Shown here piece by piece: positions 26,901 to 36,269 of a stretch of 64,000 nt of DNA (positions within the stretch are counted from its first letter, which is position 1; each line of letters starts with the position of its first letter). Source of the stretch: Antedon mediterranea (Eukaryota; Echinodermata; Crinoidea; Comatulida; Antedonidae); NCBI RefSeq assembly GCF_964355755.1, contig NC_092673.1, positions 12,159,001-12,223,000 on the forward strand, in the 5' to 3' direction. A model generated the notes under the pieces. It was given only the letters and a program-made list of their open reading frames with translations, made no database searches and was not told where the DNA came from. A program made the position numbers and the translations under genes.

Positions 26901-29900
26901 CCCTCAACACCTTCTATAATTCTCACACTGGATGGATCAGCAATAGAACAAGTAGAGGATTTCAAATACCTCGGAAGCTACTGTTCATCCACTAACCATG
27001 ATGTCGAAGCAAGACTTGGTCAAGCATGGGGTGCGCTGAACAGTCTTTCAAAAATATGGGCATCTCCTATCAACAAGTCCACAAAAATCCGCCAACAGTT
27101 GAAGCCATTCTTCTTTACGGCTGTGAGACATGGAGTCTTACTTCATCGCTCTCAAAATCACTGGATGGAGCATACACCCGCATGCTGAGGAAAGTCCAAA
27201 ACATCCCATGGTCCTCACACACCACCAACAAGACACTATATGCCAACCTTCCCCGTCTTACGACCATCATTCAAAGACGTCGCATGGGTCTGGCTGGTCA
27301 TGCTATGAGAAGCTCTGAGCCAGCCTCAAGAGTACTCCTTTGGGAACCAGAAGAGAAAAGGAAAGTGGGAAGACCCCAACTGACTTGGCTCGACATTCTG
27401 TTGAAAGATACCAAACTAGGCCTGAGTGAACTGAGGAAGAGCATGCTTGATAGAGATGTGTGGAGACAAATTATCATGGCACCTACTAAGAATTAAGTCG
27501 TCGTGGGATGACATTAAGTAAGTAAAGTAAGTAAGTAGATAAGGCACAAACAATATCATTATACAAATCATCTATACCTTTCCTATGCGAGCACCCATTA
27601 CATCCGGTGCATGATATTATTAAGCGGGAGTCAACATATATGTTTTAACAACATTTCTGTAAGGTTACAATAATTACATAATTCTGGTTCTTTAACATTA
27701 CTACAATCAACTTTAGCAAACAGTGAATCTACATTATTATTAGTATACTATTTATCATGCCCAATCTTATAACTATTGACATTAAACTCATACTTAAAAC
27801 TTAACGGAAAGTGATCAGAACTAAATGAATCATAAATAACATTGACTTCAGATATGCACGTATCAGTGCCATGAGATGAAATGACATGGTCAATCCAACT
27901 CGTTGTACCATGGGCGTCACTAAGAAAGGTAAAACTATTATCATGAAGTATGATATTCAGATAAAATCATATCATTTTCACTACAGAAATCTGCCAACTC
28001 TTTCCCGAAATTTTTCCTATGATCGGCATTAAAATCACCACATACTATATTTTTATAATAATTATACTCAAAAATATTTTTAATTCTACTTAAATATTCC
28101 ATAAATTCAAATAAAGAATCGTCATCTTTTTCATACGGCATATAAATATTAATCATCAAGGTACTTTCCCTATCGTCTATCAATTCTATACCACACAATC
28201 TGGGGTCATTAAAATTGTTGAATGTAATAAAATTACTAAAACATTTCCTAAATAGCACAGCGACACCTCCAAACGGCCGACCAACAAGTAATTTAGAAGA
28301 ATCAACCGCGGACACTTCCATCCCATCAAATTCCTCGTGTATAGACTTAAGTAAACCTAATTCTTCATGTAGAAGCCAATGCACTTGTATAAAAATTATA
28401 TCAAAATTTTCACACAACTTATTTATTTCACTAAGTTTAAGCGATTTACAGTTACTGTATATGAAATACATCGTAAGTGATTGTTCTCATTTCCATTCAT
28501 TATTGCCATCTGTCTTCCTTATCTCGTAAAACTTTCGAATATAAGCACCATCAGGCCACAGCAGAGCATTCATTAACTTAGCTTTTGTATCATGTTTTAT
28601 ATCGTTACTATAATAACAAAAGAAGTGCAATCATCACGTTTAGAGTCCAATTTCTGTACTTCCACACGGATGTTTAACTCTTTTAGCAGGTGTGATTTCA
28701 CCTCATCATCAGTTGTCTCAATGTGAAGGTCACCAACATACACTTTAAATGGGGGTGCAGGTCTACTTTTTAAGTTCATGTTCTTCCCCTTACCTCGCTC
28801 ATAATTATGAGATTTAGTCTTTCGTTTACGATTTACAATCAGCCACTTGCTTTCACTAACATCAGGTATCGTATCATTAACAACAGGCGCATCGACACCG
28901 GTAGCTACATGATTCTCAATTAGGGGAATCCCCTCATTACGTAATCCATCAGGGTATGCATTGTTTACGTTTGCTTGAGCAACAACCGTATCGTTTTTGT
29001 TCGCTATATGCTTAGGTAGGATAACTGTTTGTTTACTGATCACAGGGGTGACACTAATAGGAATATGTCCATATTTCTGGGATGTATTAGTTTTCTCTTC
29101 TATTAAGTCTCTGACTTGCTGCGACAACTTGCACCTCTGATTGGTAGCATATGCAATATCTGCCTTTACAACATGAAAATCAGACCTAAGCTTTTGCATC
29201 TCACTAAACAACACAGTCGCGTCAATGTTATCCATACCAACCTGTGGGATTTTTGATAAATCTGCTGCAACAAAAGTAGGTAGCTTGGATATATCACAAT
29301 GAATTAGGTAGCCTATCAGATCCGTAAGTATCCTATTCGCCTTTCGTCTTGGTTTATGTACATCATTATCCGGGTCTGCAACGTAAGCAGCCAGTAAACA
29401 TTTTGCTTTCGTGACATCTTCTAATGAAAAATTCGCCATACTTATTGCATGTAGCCTATCGAAAGGCTTCGATCCAATATTATTGACAATAAAACATAAC
29501 AGCTCATCTATCACCATATTCTGTCCCAAATTACCATACATCGCTGTTCTTGTTATCATCAATCCTACAAGCGTTATAAACAGATGGAATGTCATCTTCA
29601 TTATCACTTACTGTTTCATCATCGGATATCCTTAATGTTTCGGGAACCACTTGCCTAGGCCCATTCATAATTCGCGCCAAATCACTCTATTGTCCGACAG
29701 GCAGCTGGCCACGGAACGCACCCTGTTTACAAGGTTTCCCCTTTTTACAATGGGGTCGATCAAGTGGAGAAACCCAAGCTAACGGGGCTAGCAACCGTCA
29801 ATTAAAAGTGTATATGATTATAGACACTATAATCACTCAATTTCAACTTCCGATTCATCCAATATTACGGTCATCCTTAAAACACATAGGCCTATTAGAT

Positions 29901-32900
29901 ATCAAGTTGATATTTAGATTCGTAATATTAGCTTCGAGATCTGAGCCATAGAGATCAAAATCTAGACGAGCATCGTAACGTAGCTCACGTCACTGATATT
30001 GTTTCAGTTTATATCTTTACATAATAAATGTGTGCTTTTAATATGATTTTAGCCATTTGGTTTTTGGGTTAATGATTTGTTACCAGGAAGCCAAACAGAA
30101 CATGCATAATTAATTGTGGGAAGACCAATTGTATTCCATAACAAATTACCATAATATACTCTGTGGAAGGTTTAGAATGAATGTTCTTTGCCTATAATGT
30201 GTTTATATATATATGAAATGACAATGCTGTGGGTATCAGTGGCTGGATCATTTTTTCAGTAATTTGCTTTAGGATATGAGAGCACTGCTTCGATAATTTG
30301 ACAGTATGTATGTATATATATATATATCCAGAGGCAAATTACTGAAAAAAATGACAATGCTGTGGGTATCAGTGGCTGGATCTCAATGGAGATACAAAAA
30401 TAAAAAGCGAAAAGCTAAATCAAAACGATAAAGTAAACAGCCAGAAAAGTTAGCAGAGCTTTCGGGCAACACTAGCCCTTCATCAGTATATATATATATA
30501 TTTTTTAGTACAGTAGTTAGTAGTACTGTATTTGATTTGAAGAAACATTTCGTCATTTATATTTATAATGAAGGTGAGCAATCAATGAGTACAAAACGGA
30601 AGAAGTCCCGAAGGAATCGAACCACTTTCAGCTCGGTTCAGTTAGAAGCATTAGAGAAGGTGTTTGAACGTACTCATTATCCGGATGCATTCTTGCGAGA
30701 GGAACTAGCAAAAAAGGTAGACCTCAGTGAAGCTAGAGTTCAGGTTAGTAAACATAAAATATACATTACATAATAAAATCAACATTTTTATTTATAAACC
30801 CCCATGCAAAAATGTATTTATCTTATGCTTAGCATTAATGTCTCACAGAATGGTGTAACACTTGGCATATGAATGTGAATGCATCTAAATGCAAGATAAA
30901 GTCACCCTTTTATTTTGATTCAAATCAACTAGTTTAAAGATAGTTTCTGTCCACAAAGATATGGGAATTTGTATTGATAGTACAGTAACATCTAGTTGTC
31001 ATATTGTTTATTTAACTTTCTTTGGAGGCACTGCCAAAACATCAACGACAGAAAAGCATTAATCGTTTTACATAAATTTTTCGTAAGGCCTAATTTAGAA
31101 TAGAAGGATTTTTAGTCGCCTGCAAACGCTACTCTATATCTCACTATGTCGGTCGGTCGGTTGGTCGTAAGTATAACTCAAATGTACTTAGTATAAAGTA
31201 CAAATTACGTCAGAGTAGGGCAATACATTTATTGATGAATTTCTTTTTTCTCTTAAGAAAATAAAATTGATGTGAGTATTATTCATTCACAATTTTAAAA
31301 ATGCCAGGCTTATACAATATAGGCCTATCTCTTGCATCGTTCACTAATATTAGACATTTGGCTAAATTATTATTTATTATTTATCCATTTAATTTATATT
31401 ATAAATATGAAGATACCACTCCATTATAAAATAATAAGACAGGAATGGGGCATGCAATAGAGAAGTCTAAAGTTTATTTTTCATTTTAAAATTCTCATGA
31501 TGGCAATATTTGGCTACACATTACATCGTGTTTGACTGTATTCATTCGCTCTGTGTTCATTTTTACAATTTCCAGTTATTAACGCCCAAGTTCCTGCATT
31601 CGAGAGCCATCTGGGCAATTGCAATCGCGTATAAATACATTTACTAAGGACGTAGGTTTTTATAGGACGTAGGCCTATTTAGTTTTATTCGTACAGTATT
31701 CTCATTTTTTGACAAGTTTTTCTTTCGGAATTCTCAGGGTACTAATTTCAGTTGATTACATAAATCACCGTGTCTATATTATTATCCTGTGGTGCGTACA
31801 TTTTGAAATCGCCAGTTTTTAGTCGCGTGGTCGCGTGCAATGCGACTCTACAGCTCACTATGTCGGTCGGTAGGTCGGTCGGTTGGTCGGTAAACACTAA
31901 CTTGAGCACGCGACTGCAGCCATGTATATGGCCTTGTTTTACGCTGAAATTAACATGTATTCGAGAACCAGCACCTAGATGGTACGTGAGCGAAGCGAGC
32001 GTACCATCTAGTCTTTAAAATTTAAGCTGCTATCAAACACCCTTCCCCTTGAAAGAAAAACACCTAAATGATAAAATGACCCTAATGCTAATGGTTGTTG
32101 TAAATTGTGCAACAGAAATGAAAAAGAAACCATTATGCACTTTCTCTTAACATGTACGACTCTAGAGGAAGAAAGAAAAGACCTAGATGGTACGTGAGCA
32201 AAGCGAGCGTACCATCTAGTCTAAAATTTAAGCTGCTATCAAACACCCTTCCCCTTGAAAGAAAAACACCTAATGGTTGTTGTAAATTGTGCAACAGAAA
32301 TAGAGAAGAAACCATTATGCACTTTTTCTTAACATGCAGGACTCTAGAAGAAGAAAGAAAAGATAAATTGCTAAATTCCAACAATAAGTTTTGTATCATA
32401 TTTATAAATATTTTCAAAATTTAGATTTAATCAACAAAACTCTTCTTAGTCTAGGCAATGACAAGGATTTAATAATAATAATAATACTGTATTACTTAAT
32501 CTCTAATTGAAAAATCATTGGCTAAATCTTTGTGGAAGGAACGATGTGCTATTTTAAACTATGTCATGCTGTTGTGTTATAAATTGCTTTCCAACTTTTT
32601 TGTGTCATTTCTATTTCTGTTTAGTTAATGTTACGTTTATAAGTATCTTTGTTTAATTTTAGTGTTTTGTATTACATACACCATTATACTCTTTTTGATT
32701 CATTTTTACTCATACCATGAAATTAATTTTATTTATGTCTTTGTATAATTAAGCCTTTTGTGTGTATCTAAACACAATACGACACACTTTATTTATTTTT
32801 TATTCATTTTAATGTATGTTTTATTTTTAATTTATTTTTGTCTGCCTTATATTTTGTATTTCATACTACTTTTTATTATTATTTTCATTAATTCTGATTT

Positions 32901-33581
32901 ATTATAAGTTAATAATTGCATTTATTTTTTACGTCTTTTATGTTATTTTTTTGGCATTTATTTTGTTATGATTTGGTCGCACCTTTATCATCAAAGAGTG
33001 CCACTATTGTAAAAAGTAAAGTTTCCAATAAATTGTCATTGCCATTTCCATTATCATCATCATCCCTAACACCATCGTCATCATTATCTTATTACCTATT
33101 ACTATCACTATCACTTTTATCACTATTATTTATTACACAATGTATCCCGTAACAATGTATATGATGGTGACACTTATTTTAATTGATGTTGATTAACTGA
33201 TGTACTTACAAAAACAAGTGCCAGTGTTTTGATTATATATGAACATAATATCTATGTATAACCCATATTCATTTTTTTTTTATGAAGGTTTGGTTTCAAA
33301 ATCGACGAGCAAAGTTTCGTAGAAACGAGCGTAGTTCTCATGCAACGAAATCATCGTCGACGATGCGGCAACCATTTACCGAGGCAGTGGCGGTAGAACA
33401 ACCGATTGCTGCGCGACCACGACCAGTCTCGTCTGATTTCCCTGCCATCTGGAACTCAAACTGCTATGGCAATATGAACATGGTCCAGTCAACCTCGATG
33501 TTTGGAATTGAAAGTGATTCCATTAACGTCCAAAACTGGAGGATGAGATCACGTGAATTGAATGCTCAGCCCATGCTATAG
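20918..33581 (+). CDS. Prrx: Paired-related homeobox transcription factor (Prrx), 213 residues, complete
   Basis: Three exons: 20918-21095, 30574-30743 and 33288-33581. Exon 1 encodes the Prrx N-terminal signature [11 protein letters not shown] (residues 11-21). Exon 2 starts the homeodomain (residues about 71-130; [23 protein letters not shown]). Exon 3 completes it with [15 protein letters not shown], giving Gln at position 50. The intron between homeodomain residues 46 and 47 is typical of paired-class genes. After the homeodomain come [12 protein letters not shown] and a C-terminal [15 protein letters not shown], which looks like a diverged OAR motif. Prrx proteins are nuclear DNA-binding regulators of mesenchyme and skeleton in vertebrates; the role here is inferred. 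ATGs at 20918 and 20921 are both possible starts. An in-frame alternative acceptor before 30517 would add residues ahead of exon 2. An AATAAA lies at 33755-33760. Introns 1 (9.5 kb) and 2 (2.5 kb) are filled with repeats. Confidence 0.93.
21685..22370 (-). pseudogene. LINE ORF2 C-terminal fragment
   Basis: On the minus strand the sequence encodes [20 protein letters not shown] and DCVNLSYIG, the Cys/His knuckle found at the end of many LINE reverse transcriptase ORFs. This follows a broken upstream part with several stops. The remnant is interrupted by a 27-bp palindrome at 22180-22206. Clade is uncertain. Confidence 0.65.
22180..22206. mobile_element. 27-bp CAGGG...CCCTG palindromic micro-element
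   Basis: The sequence begins CAGGGAAGAGT and ends with its exact reverse complement around a five-base centre. It sits in the LINE fragment between the near-identical flanks CCTATTC and CCTATTT. Related palindromes lie at 56100-56154 and 57123-57149. The CAGGG ends and a 7-8-bp direct repeat resemble hAT-type insertions, but no autonomous partner is visible. Confidence 0.6.
22371..22480 (-). mobile_element. LINE 3' end with (TCAAA)-type tail
   Basis: On the minus strand the sequence ends GAAATAAAGTGATCAAATC followed by two more ATCAA units. This short-repeat tail is typical of CR1/L2-group LINE 3' ends. Little of the element upstream of the tail can be recognised. Confidence 0.5.
22891..23150 (-). 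pseudogene. Ty3/gypsy-type integrase C-terminal fragment
   Basis: The minus-strand frame reads [14 protein letters not shown], then [18 protein letters not shown], then [13 protein letters not shown]. This fits the C-terminal part of a gypsy integrase (GD.V.V ... W..G.V....Y.V). It is cut off upstream where the CR1-like LINE begins. Sequence from about 22715 down to 22490 could be the adjoining LTR, since a purine tract precedes TGTAATAT on that strand, but this is not proven. Confidence 0.55.
23157..24503 (-). pseudogene. LINE reverse transcriptase, C-terminal half of the CR1-like ORF2
   Basis: Broken frames give [20 protein letters not shown] (entry to the RT domain), [20 protein letters not shown] followed by RPIALA, then [10 protein letters not shown] (catalytic motif A). 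Next come [19 protein letters not shown] (motif B) and LSYADDMTI (motif C with the YADD box). At least two frameshifts and several stops interrupt it between about 24140 and 23720. The C-terminal thumb ends near 23160. The activity would have been target-primed reverse transcription of the LINE RNA. Confidence 0.8.
24504..24737 (-). pseudogene. CR1-like LINE ORF2 linker segment
   Basis: The frame encodes [19 protein letters not shown], then [20 protein letters not shown]. This is the linker between endonuclease and reverse transcriptase seen in CR1-group LINEs. It is bounded at 24737 by the target site of the inner LINE and continues in frame at 27547. Confidence 0.75.
24726..24737. repeat. 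12-bp target-site duplication, left copy
   Basis: TAGATAAGGCAC occurs here and again at 27536-27547, bracketing the plus-strand LINE exactly. Confidence 0.9.
24740..27496 (+). pseudogene. Endonuclease/reverse transcriptase of the RTE-like LINE (interrupted)
   Basis: The endonuclease part shows [14 protein letters not shown] and, later, [11 protein letters not shown] with GGDHRMV (catalytic Asp/His of the AP-type fold). The RT part shows [33 protein letters not shown], then after the insertion [35 protein letters not shown] and [10 protein letters not shown] (YADD-type box as FADD). The C-terminus has [13 protein letters not shown] and [14 protein letters not shown], a common ending in this group. 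The start codon at 24740 is fortuitous because the element is 5' truncated. Confidence 0.85.
26182..26386 (+). mobile_element. 175-bp retroposed poly(A) fragment with 15-bp target duplication
   Basis: AACTACGCACATTCT occurs at 26182-26196 and 26372-26386. The insert at 26197-26371 ends with AATAAAAG, a short GC-richer tail and a run of A. This looks like the 3' end of an mRNA or short element copied by LINE machinery. Removing the insert and one duplicate restores the LINE frame. The source gene is not recognisable. Confidence 0.88.
27536..27547. repeat. 12-bp target-site duplication, right copy
   Basis: TAGATAAGGCAC, matching 24726-24737. It directly follows the TAAG-repeat tail of the inner LINE. 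Confidence 0.9.
27548..28471 (-). pseudogene. Endonuclease domain of the CR1-like LINE ORF2
   Basis: The main frame (28471-27941) reads [43 protein letters not shown] and [16 protein letters not shown], the apurinic-endonuclease fold of LINEs. A frameshift near 27950 is followed by [18 protein letters not shown] and [11 protein letters not shown], which supplies the SDH catalytic motif. It runs to the inner LINE's target site at 27547. Confidence 0.82.
28487..29668 (-). pseudogene. ORF1 protein of the CR1-like LINE, two frameshifts
   Basis: The ATG at 29668 opens [19 protein letters not shown] one-base shift near 29537 moves to the frame carrying [17 protein letters not shown], a coiled segment and the RNA-binding-like [20 protein letters not shown] second shift near 28620 leads into [19 protein letters not shown], a typical ORF1 C-terminus. 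ORF1 proteins bind LINE RNA. The stop at 28487-28489 overlaps a possible ORF2 leader. Confidence 0.75.
30220..30487 (-). mobile_element. Short repeat with hammerhead-like core, possibly Penelope-like
   Basis: A block containing AATGCTGTGGGTATCAGTGG occurs twice (about 30224 and 30353), separated by a (TA)n tract with inverted CAGTAATTTGC words. The repeat ends at a core CTGATGA - stem - GAAA on the minus strand. This end structure resembles the LTR-like ends of Penelope-like elements. No reverse transcriptase is present. It ends about 90 bp before Prrx exon 2. Confidence 0.5.
30451..30486 (-). ncRNA. Hammerhead ribozyme-like motif (type I core, unproven)
   Basis: Read on the minus strand: CTGATGA (30486-30480), an extra A, stem GGGC/GCCC around a seven-base loop, GAAA (30463-30460), then AGC-TCT-GCT that can form a three-base-pair stem III. 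A TA follows at the expected cleavage position. Departures from the consensus: the extra A before stem II, and stem I, whose left arm appears replaced by a (TA)n tract. Confidence 0.45.
31110..31165. repeat. AGTCGC...CTATGTCGGTCGGT repeat, copy 1
   Basis: TTTTTAGTCGCCTGCAAACG, then a short gap and CTCACTATGTCGGTCGG. Other copies lie at 31815-31895 and, inverted, at 40551-40690 and 41238-41372. Confidence 0.6.
31230..31402. repeat. Dispersed repeat in Prrx intron 2 (copy of 17815-17975)
   Basis: The sequence matches the CIMIP2-intron copy through about 150 bases but contains six extra bases (GGCCTA) at about 31310-31318 and a longer ATT-rich right end. Confidence 0.75.
31815..31990. repeat. 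AGTCGC...GTCGGT repeat, copy 2, with flanking TTCGAGAACCAGCACC block
   Basis: AGTCGCGTGGTCGCGTGCAA is followed by CTCACTATGTCGGTCGGT and more GGTC units. Then come GTAAACACTAACTTGAGCAC and ATTCGAGAACCAGCACC. The last block recurs inverted near 35150, next to the same CTAGATGGTACG palindrome, so this is one compound repeat family. Confidence 0.6.
31974..32420 (+). repeat. Two tandem ~208-bp units: palindrome plus LINE C-terminal remnant
   Basis: Each unit starts with the palindromic block CTAGATGGTACG...CGTACCATCTAG (near 31975 and 32182). It continues with the same LINE tail, which encodes [22 protein letters not shown], the Cys/His knuckle of a LINE ORF2 end (longest open at 32152-32424). 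The first copy contains a short extra stretch. No host gene is involved. Confidence 0.7.
32425..33287. other. AT-rich part of Prrx intron 2
   Basis: T-rich, low-complexity sequence with a CATCATCAT/CACTATCACT stretch around 33050-33130. No element or exon is recognised. Confidence 0.5.
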
Positions 33582-34504
33582 AGTTGTATTTGACGCTATG
33601 AAAACAAGCAGGTCTATTTATTTTATATGAGTATTATATAAGTCATTGTGCTTTCACACGTAGAGTAAATGATGTTTACTCTGAGGAATTAGAATAATTT
33701 CACTTAAATAGCAATTATATATTTTTTGCCGGGTATAAATTAATTGATTATAAAAATAAATGAATATTAATTTGGGTTAAATATTACATCAAGGAGGATA
33801 TATCTGGACTTTCGTAGATTACATACCCATTGTTCTTATAACATTATAATATCCGGATTATTATTTAAATGTACATTTTTACTTACATAAGTAATAATAG
33901 AAATGGCAATGATTAAGATTATCAATTGTAAAATATGCATATTAAATGGATGGATAAATTTCTTTTTGTAAATGATAGATATTCAGGCCCCGTTTCTGCT
34001 GCCAAAAATATACCGTATATATACGGTATATACGGTATATTTTTTGGCAGCAGAAATGGGTCTCATAAAAAATATACCGTATGCGGTATATATACCGCAT
34101 AAATATCCCCATCGTTTGTGGATATTATACGGTATATTCCAAAATATACCGTATATTTCGTACCCCGTTTCTGATGCACTCAAAATATACCGTATATGTG
34201 ACCCGGCCCATGACACGAGGTCAAAAACTAACAGAGCGTGACGCGTTTGTTTGGTTTTTCTGCTGCATTGACACACACGCAAGCAACAGATCAAAATATC
34301 ACTGTGGACTGAAGAAATAACTATTTTGCAATTCAATTGTGGGGAGAAGCGAAGGTTGGGGGGGGGGGGGGGGGGAGAGACTGCATGGTAACAGAAGAGA
34401 TACCGAGATTTACAAAAGTATCTCAAACAAAATAAAAGCAGAATTTGTGGTAGACTTAATAACGCCAAATTTATCGGCAAACGCCGTCGTCTTCTTTGCA
34501 TAAT

Positions 34505-34960
34505 ATAATAAATATAATAGTAGAGCAGTTAATGACATGAGCTGTGCATTTTATTACCAAAGCATGAAACTTGGCACAAAGTTTCTTTGATGTATATAGA
34601 TTCAAAATATCAGGGGGTGCCAAGTGTCCAACGTCCGGTATGGCGGCCATCTTGATTTCAAAATGGCCACCATAAAAACAAAAAATGTTCATATCTTGGC
34701 AACTATGCACATTAGAGACTTAATTCTGGTCTCAAATTGTTCACAAACTATATATTTCTATTTGCTCTAATGAAAAGTTTCGTCCAAAAATAACCGGAAA
34801 TGACATTTCTTACAGTTTGACCTTTGACCTCGTATTTGTATATCTCTGTAAACTACTGGTCATTTTCAATCGATTTTGTTGAGAATAAATACATTTATAT
34901 TTGTAGTAATGAAACATTTTCACATAAAATGACCGGAAATACAATTTATGACCTTTGACA
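34505..34960. repeat. Left inverted arm of the 6.3-kb element
   Basis: The arm contains repeated modules built of a TATCT(T/C) word, a TGGTCTCAAATTGTTC-type word, a TAATGAAAnnTTT word, a CCGGAAATGACAT-type word and TGACCTTTGAC. It matches 39535-39985 inverted. The modules resemble those in the arms of the 8.7-kb element at 49625-58356. Confidence 0.7.
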
Positions 34961-35111
34961 TTAATTTATTGATTTTGAATTATGTGAATATACTGTAGGT
35001 GGTTTTTGTTGGTCTAAAGTGCACCTAATTTTGAACTTTAACCTGATAGGCGTAATTATATTAAATGATTAATGGACTTAAATTGTATATAGTACATAAA
35101 ATTGGTAAACA

Positions 35112-35148
35112 CTAGATGGCACGCTCGCTTCGCTCGCGTACCATCTAG
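35112..35148. repeat. CTAGATGG(C/T)ACG palindrome, third copy
   Basis: CTAGATGGCACG and CGTACCATCTAG face each other around a 13-base spacer. The same palindrome occurs at about 31975-32011 and 32182-32218. GGTTCTCGAATAC follows at a similar distance, as in the inverted copy near 31950. Confidence 0.75.
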
Positions 35149-36269
35149 GGGTGCTCACAGATGGTTCTCGAATACAGTAGAATCCACGGACGGGGACTTT
35201 TTTGGGACACTAAACAAAAACGGAAGTGTCCCCCTAATTGGGGTATTCAGAAATAGAGACAACAAAACCAATACTGGATTCCATAAAGGACAATTAATTT
35301 ATGTGGATTAAAGAAATTAGGGAGAAATGGAAATGTATGTACGTACGGGAATTGGGCGGCACGTGGTGGTGGTGATGGAACCGCAGTAATAAAGTTGATT
35401 GTATTTATATATTATAAGAACCAAACTAAATAAATAGACCTAGACATTCTGCGAAATGGAAATCGGAAATTCAAGCTCCTATTCAGTGAAAAATTAAACT
35501 GTAGTCTACCTAAATATTTAGGGCAAATCATCGGTTGTGGTGTTGAAATTCCTGTAAACATTTGTGTGAACCAAACTGGGTCGAATTTCTGTCATGAGTA
35601 CTGATTTGTTGGCCTGTGATTTATGACGCCTAAGGGATCTATCTAGACTTATTTTTTAGAATAATGTACGTACCTGTCAGATACAATTGTCTTGTGTCGT
35701 ATAATAAATAAGTACTGTAATAGTTACTGAAGTTACTATTACAATCTCGTCAATGAAAACACGAAAATGTATATGCACTTACTTATGAAAACGTATACAG
35801 TATTATACTCAGTTATTGAAATAGTAGGTTTAAAAAAGTTTCGTTTGTCTGTAAAATGATGTAATCAAGCTGTTTACATGAGTCTTAATTTATAAGCACA
35901 TCAATAATAAAATAGTTTATCTATCCTGTAATTGGCGAGATTATGGTCGCTGTTGAATGAAATAAAGCCAATCGGTATCATATTTGTACAGAAACGTTTT
36001 CGCGGCCGAAGGGTGTAACCTAAATTCGTTGTATTATCGTCAAGAACTAACTGTAACTAAACTTACATAGAAAGTAGGGTATCATAAATTTGGCCTTAGC
36101 ACTCGGGGGAGTGGCTAAGATGAAGTCCGTGGGACTACTAAATATAAATTGTAATGAACCTCGAGGGACATAAATAGGAATATTTCATGTTTCATTATCA
36201 ATGTATAATAAATGGAAACTGTTTACCGATTCAAATAATAGAAATTGGTTTTTAACATTTTCCGAACCT

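Larger units (their letters stand above)
24738..27535 (+). mobile_element. RTE-like LINE, 5' truncated, nested inside the CR1-like LINE
   Basis: A single ORF2-type reading frame is present from within the endonuclease domain to the C-terminus. The element ends with a short TAAG repeat tail and is flanked by the 12-bp duplication TAGATAAGGCAC. Damage: a 175-bp insertion at 26197-26371, a stop at 26895 and a frameshift near 27100. The clade (RTE-like against related groups) is a judgement from the C-terminal style and tail. Confidence 0.88.
23157..29668 (-). mobile_element. CR1-like LINE, minus strand, interrupted by the RTE-like LINE at 24738-27535
   Basis: ORF1 is at 29668-28487, the endonuclease part at about 28471-27548, the linker at 24737-24504 and the reverse transcriptase at 24503-23157. 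The two parts of ORF2 lie on either side of a younger insertion and rejoin in frame when one copy of its 12-bp target duplication is removed. The 3' end is missing; a gypsy integrase fragment adjoins at about 23150. Several frameshifts and stops show it is dead. Confidence 0.85.

Noticed and set aside
34358-34375. Run of 18 G as a functional quadruplex
   Set aside because: A single homopolymer in a repeat arm; nothing nearby suggests a role, and its length is prone to sequencing error.
35155-35175. tRNA B-box-like GGTTCTCGAATAC
   Set aside because: An extra base breaks the B-box consensus and no tRNA fold or A box could be placed upstream.
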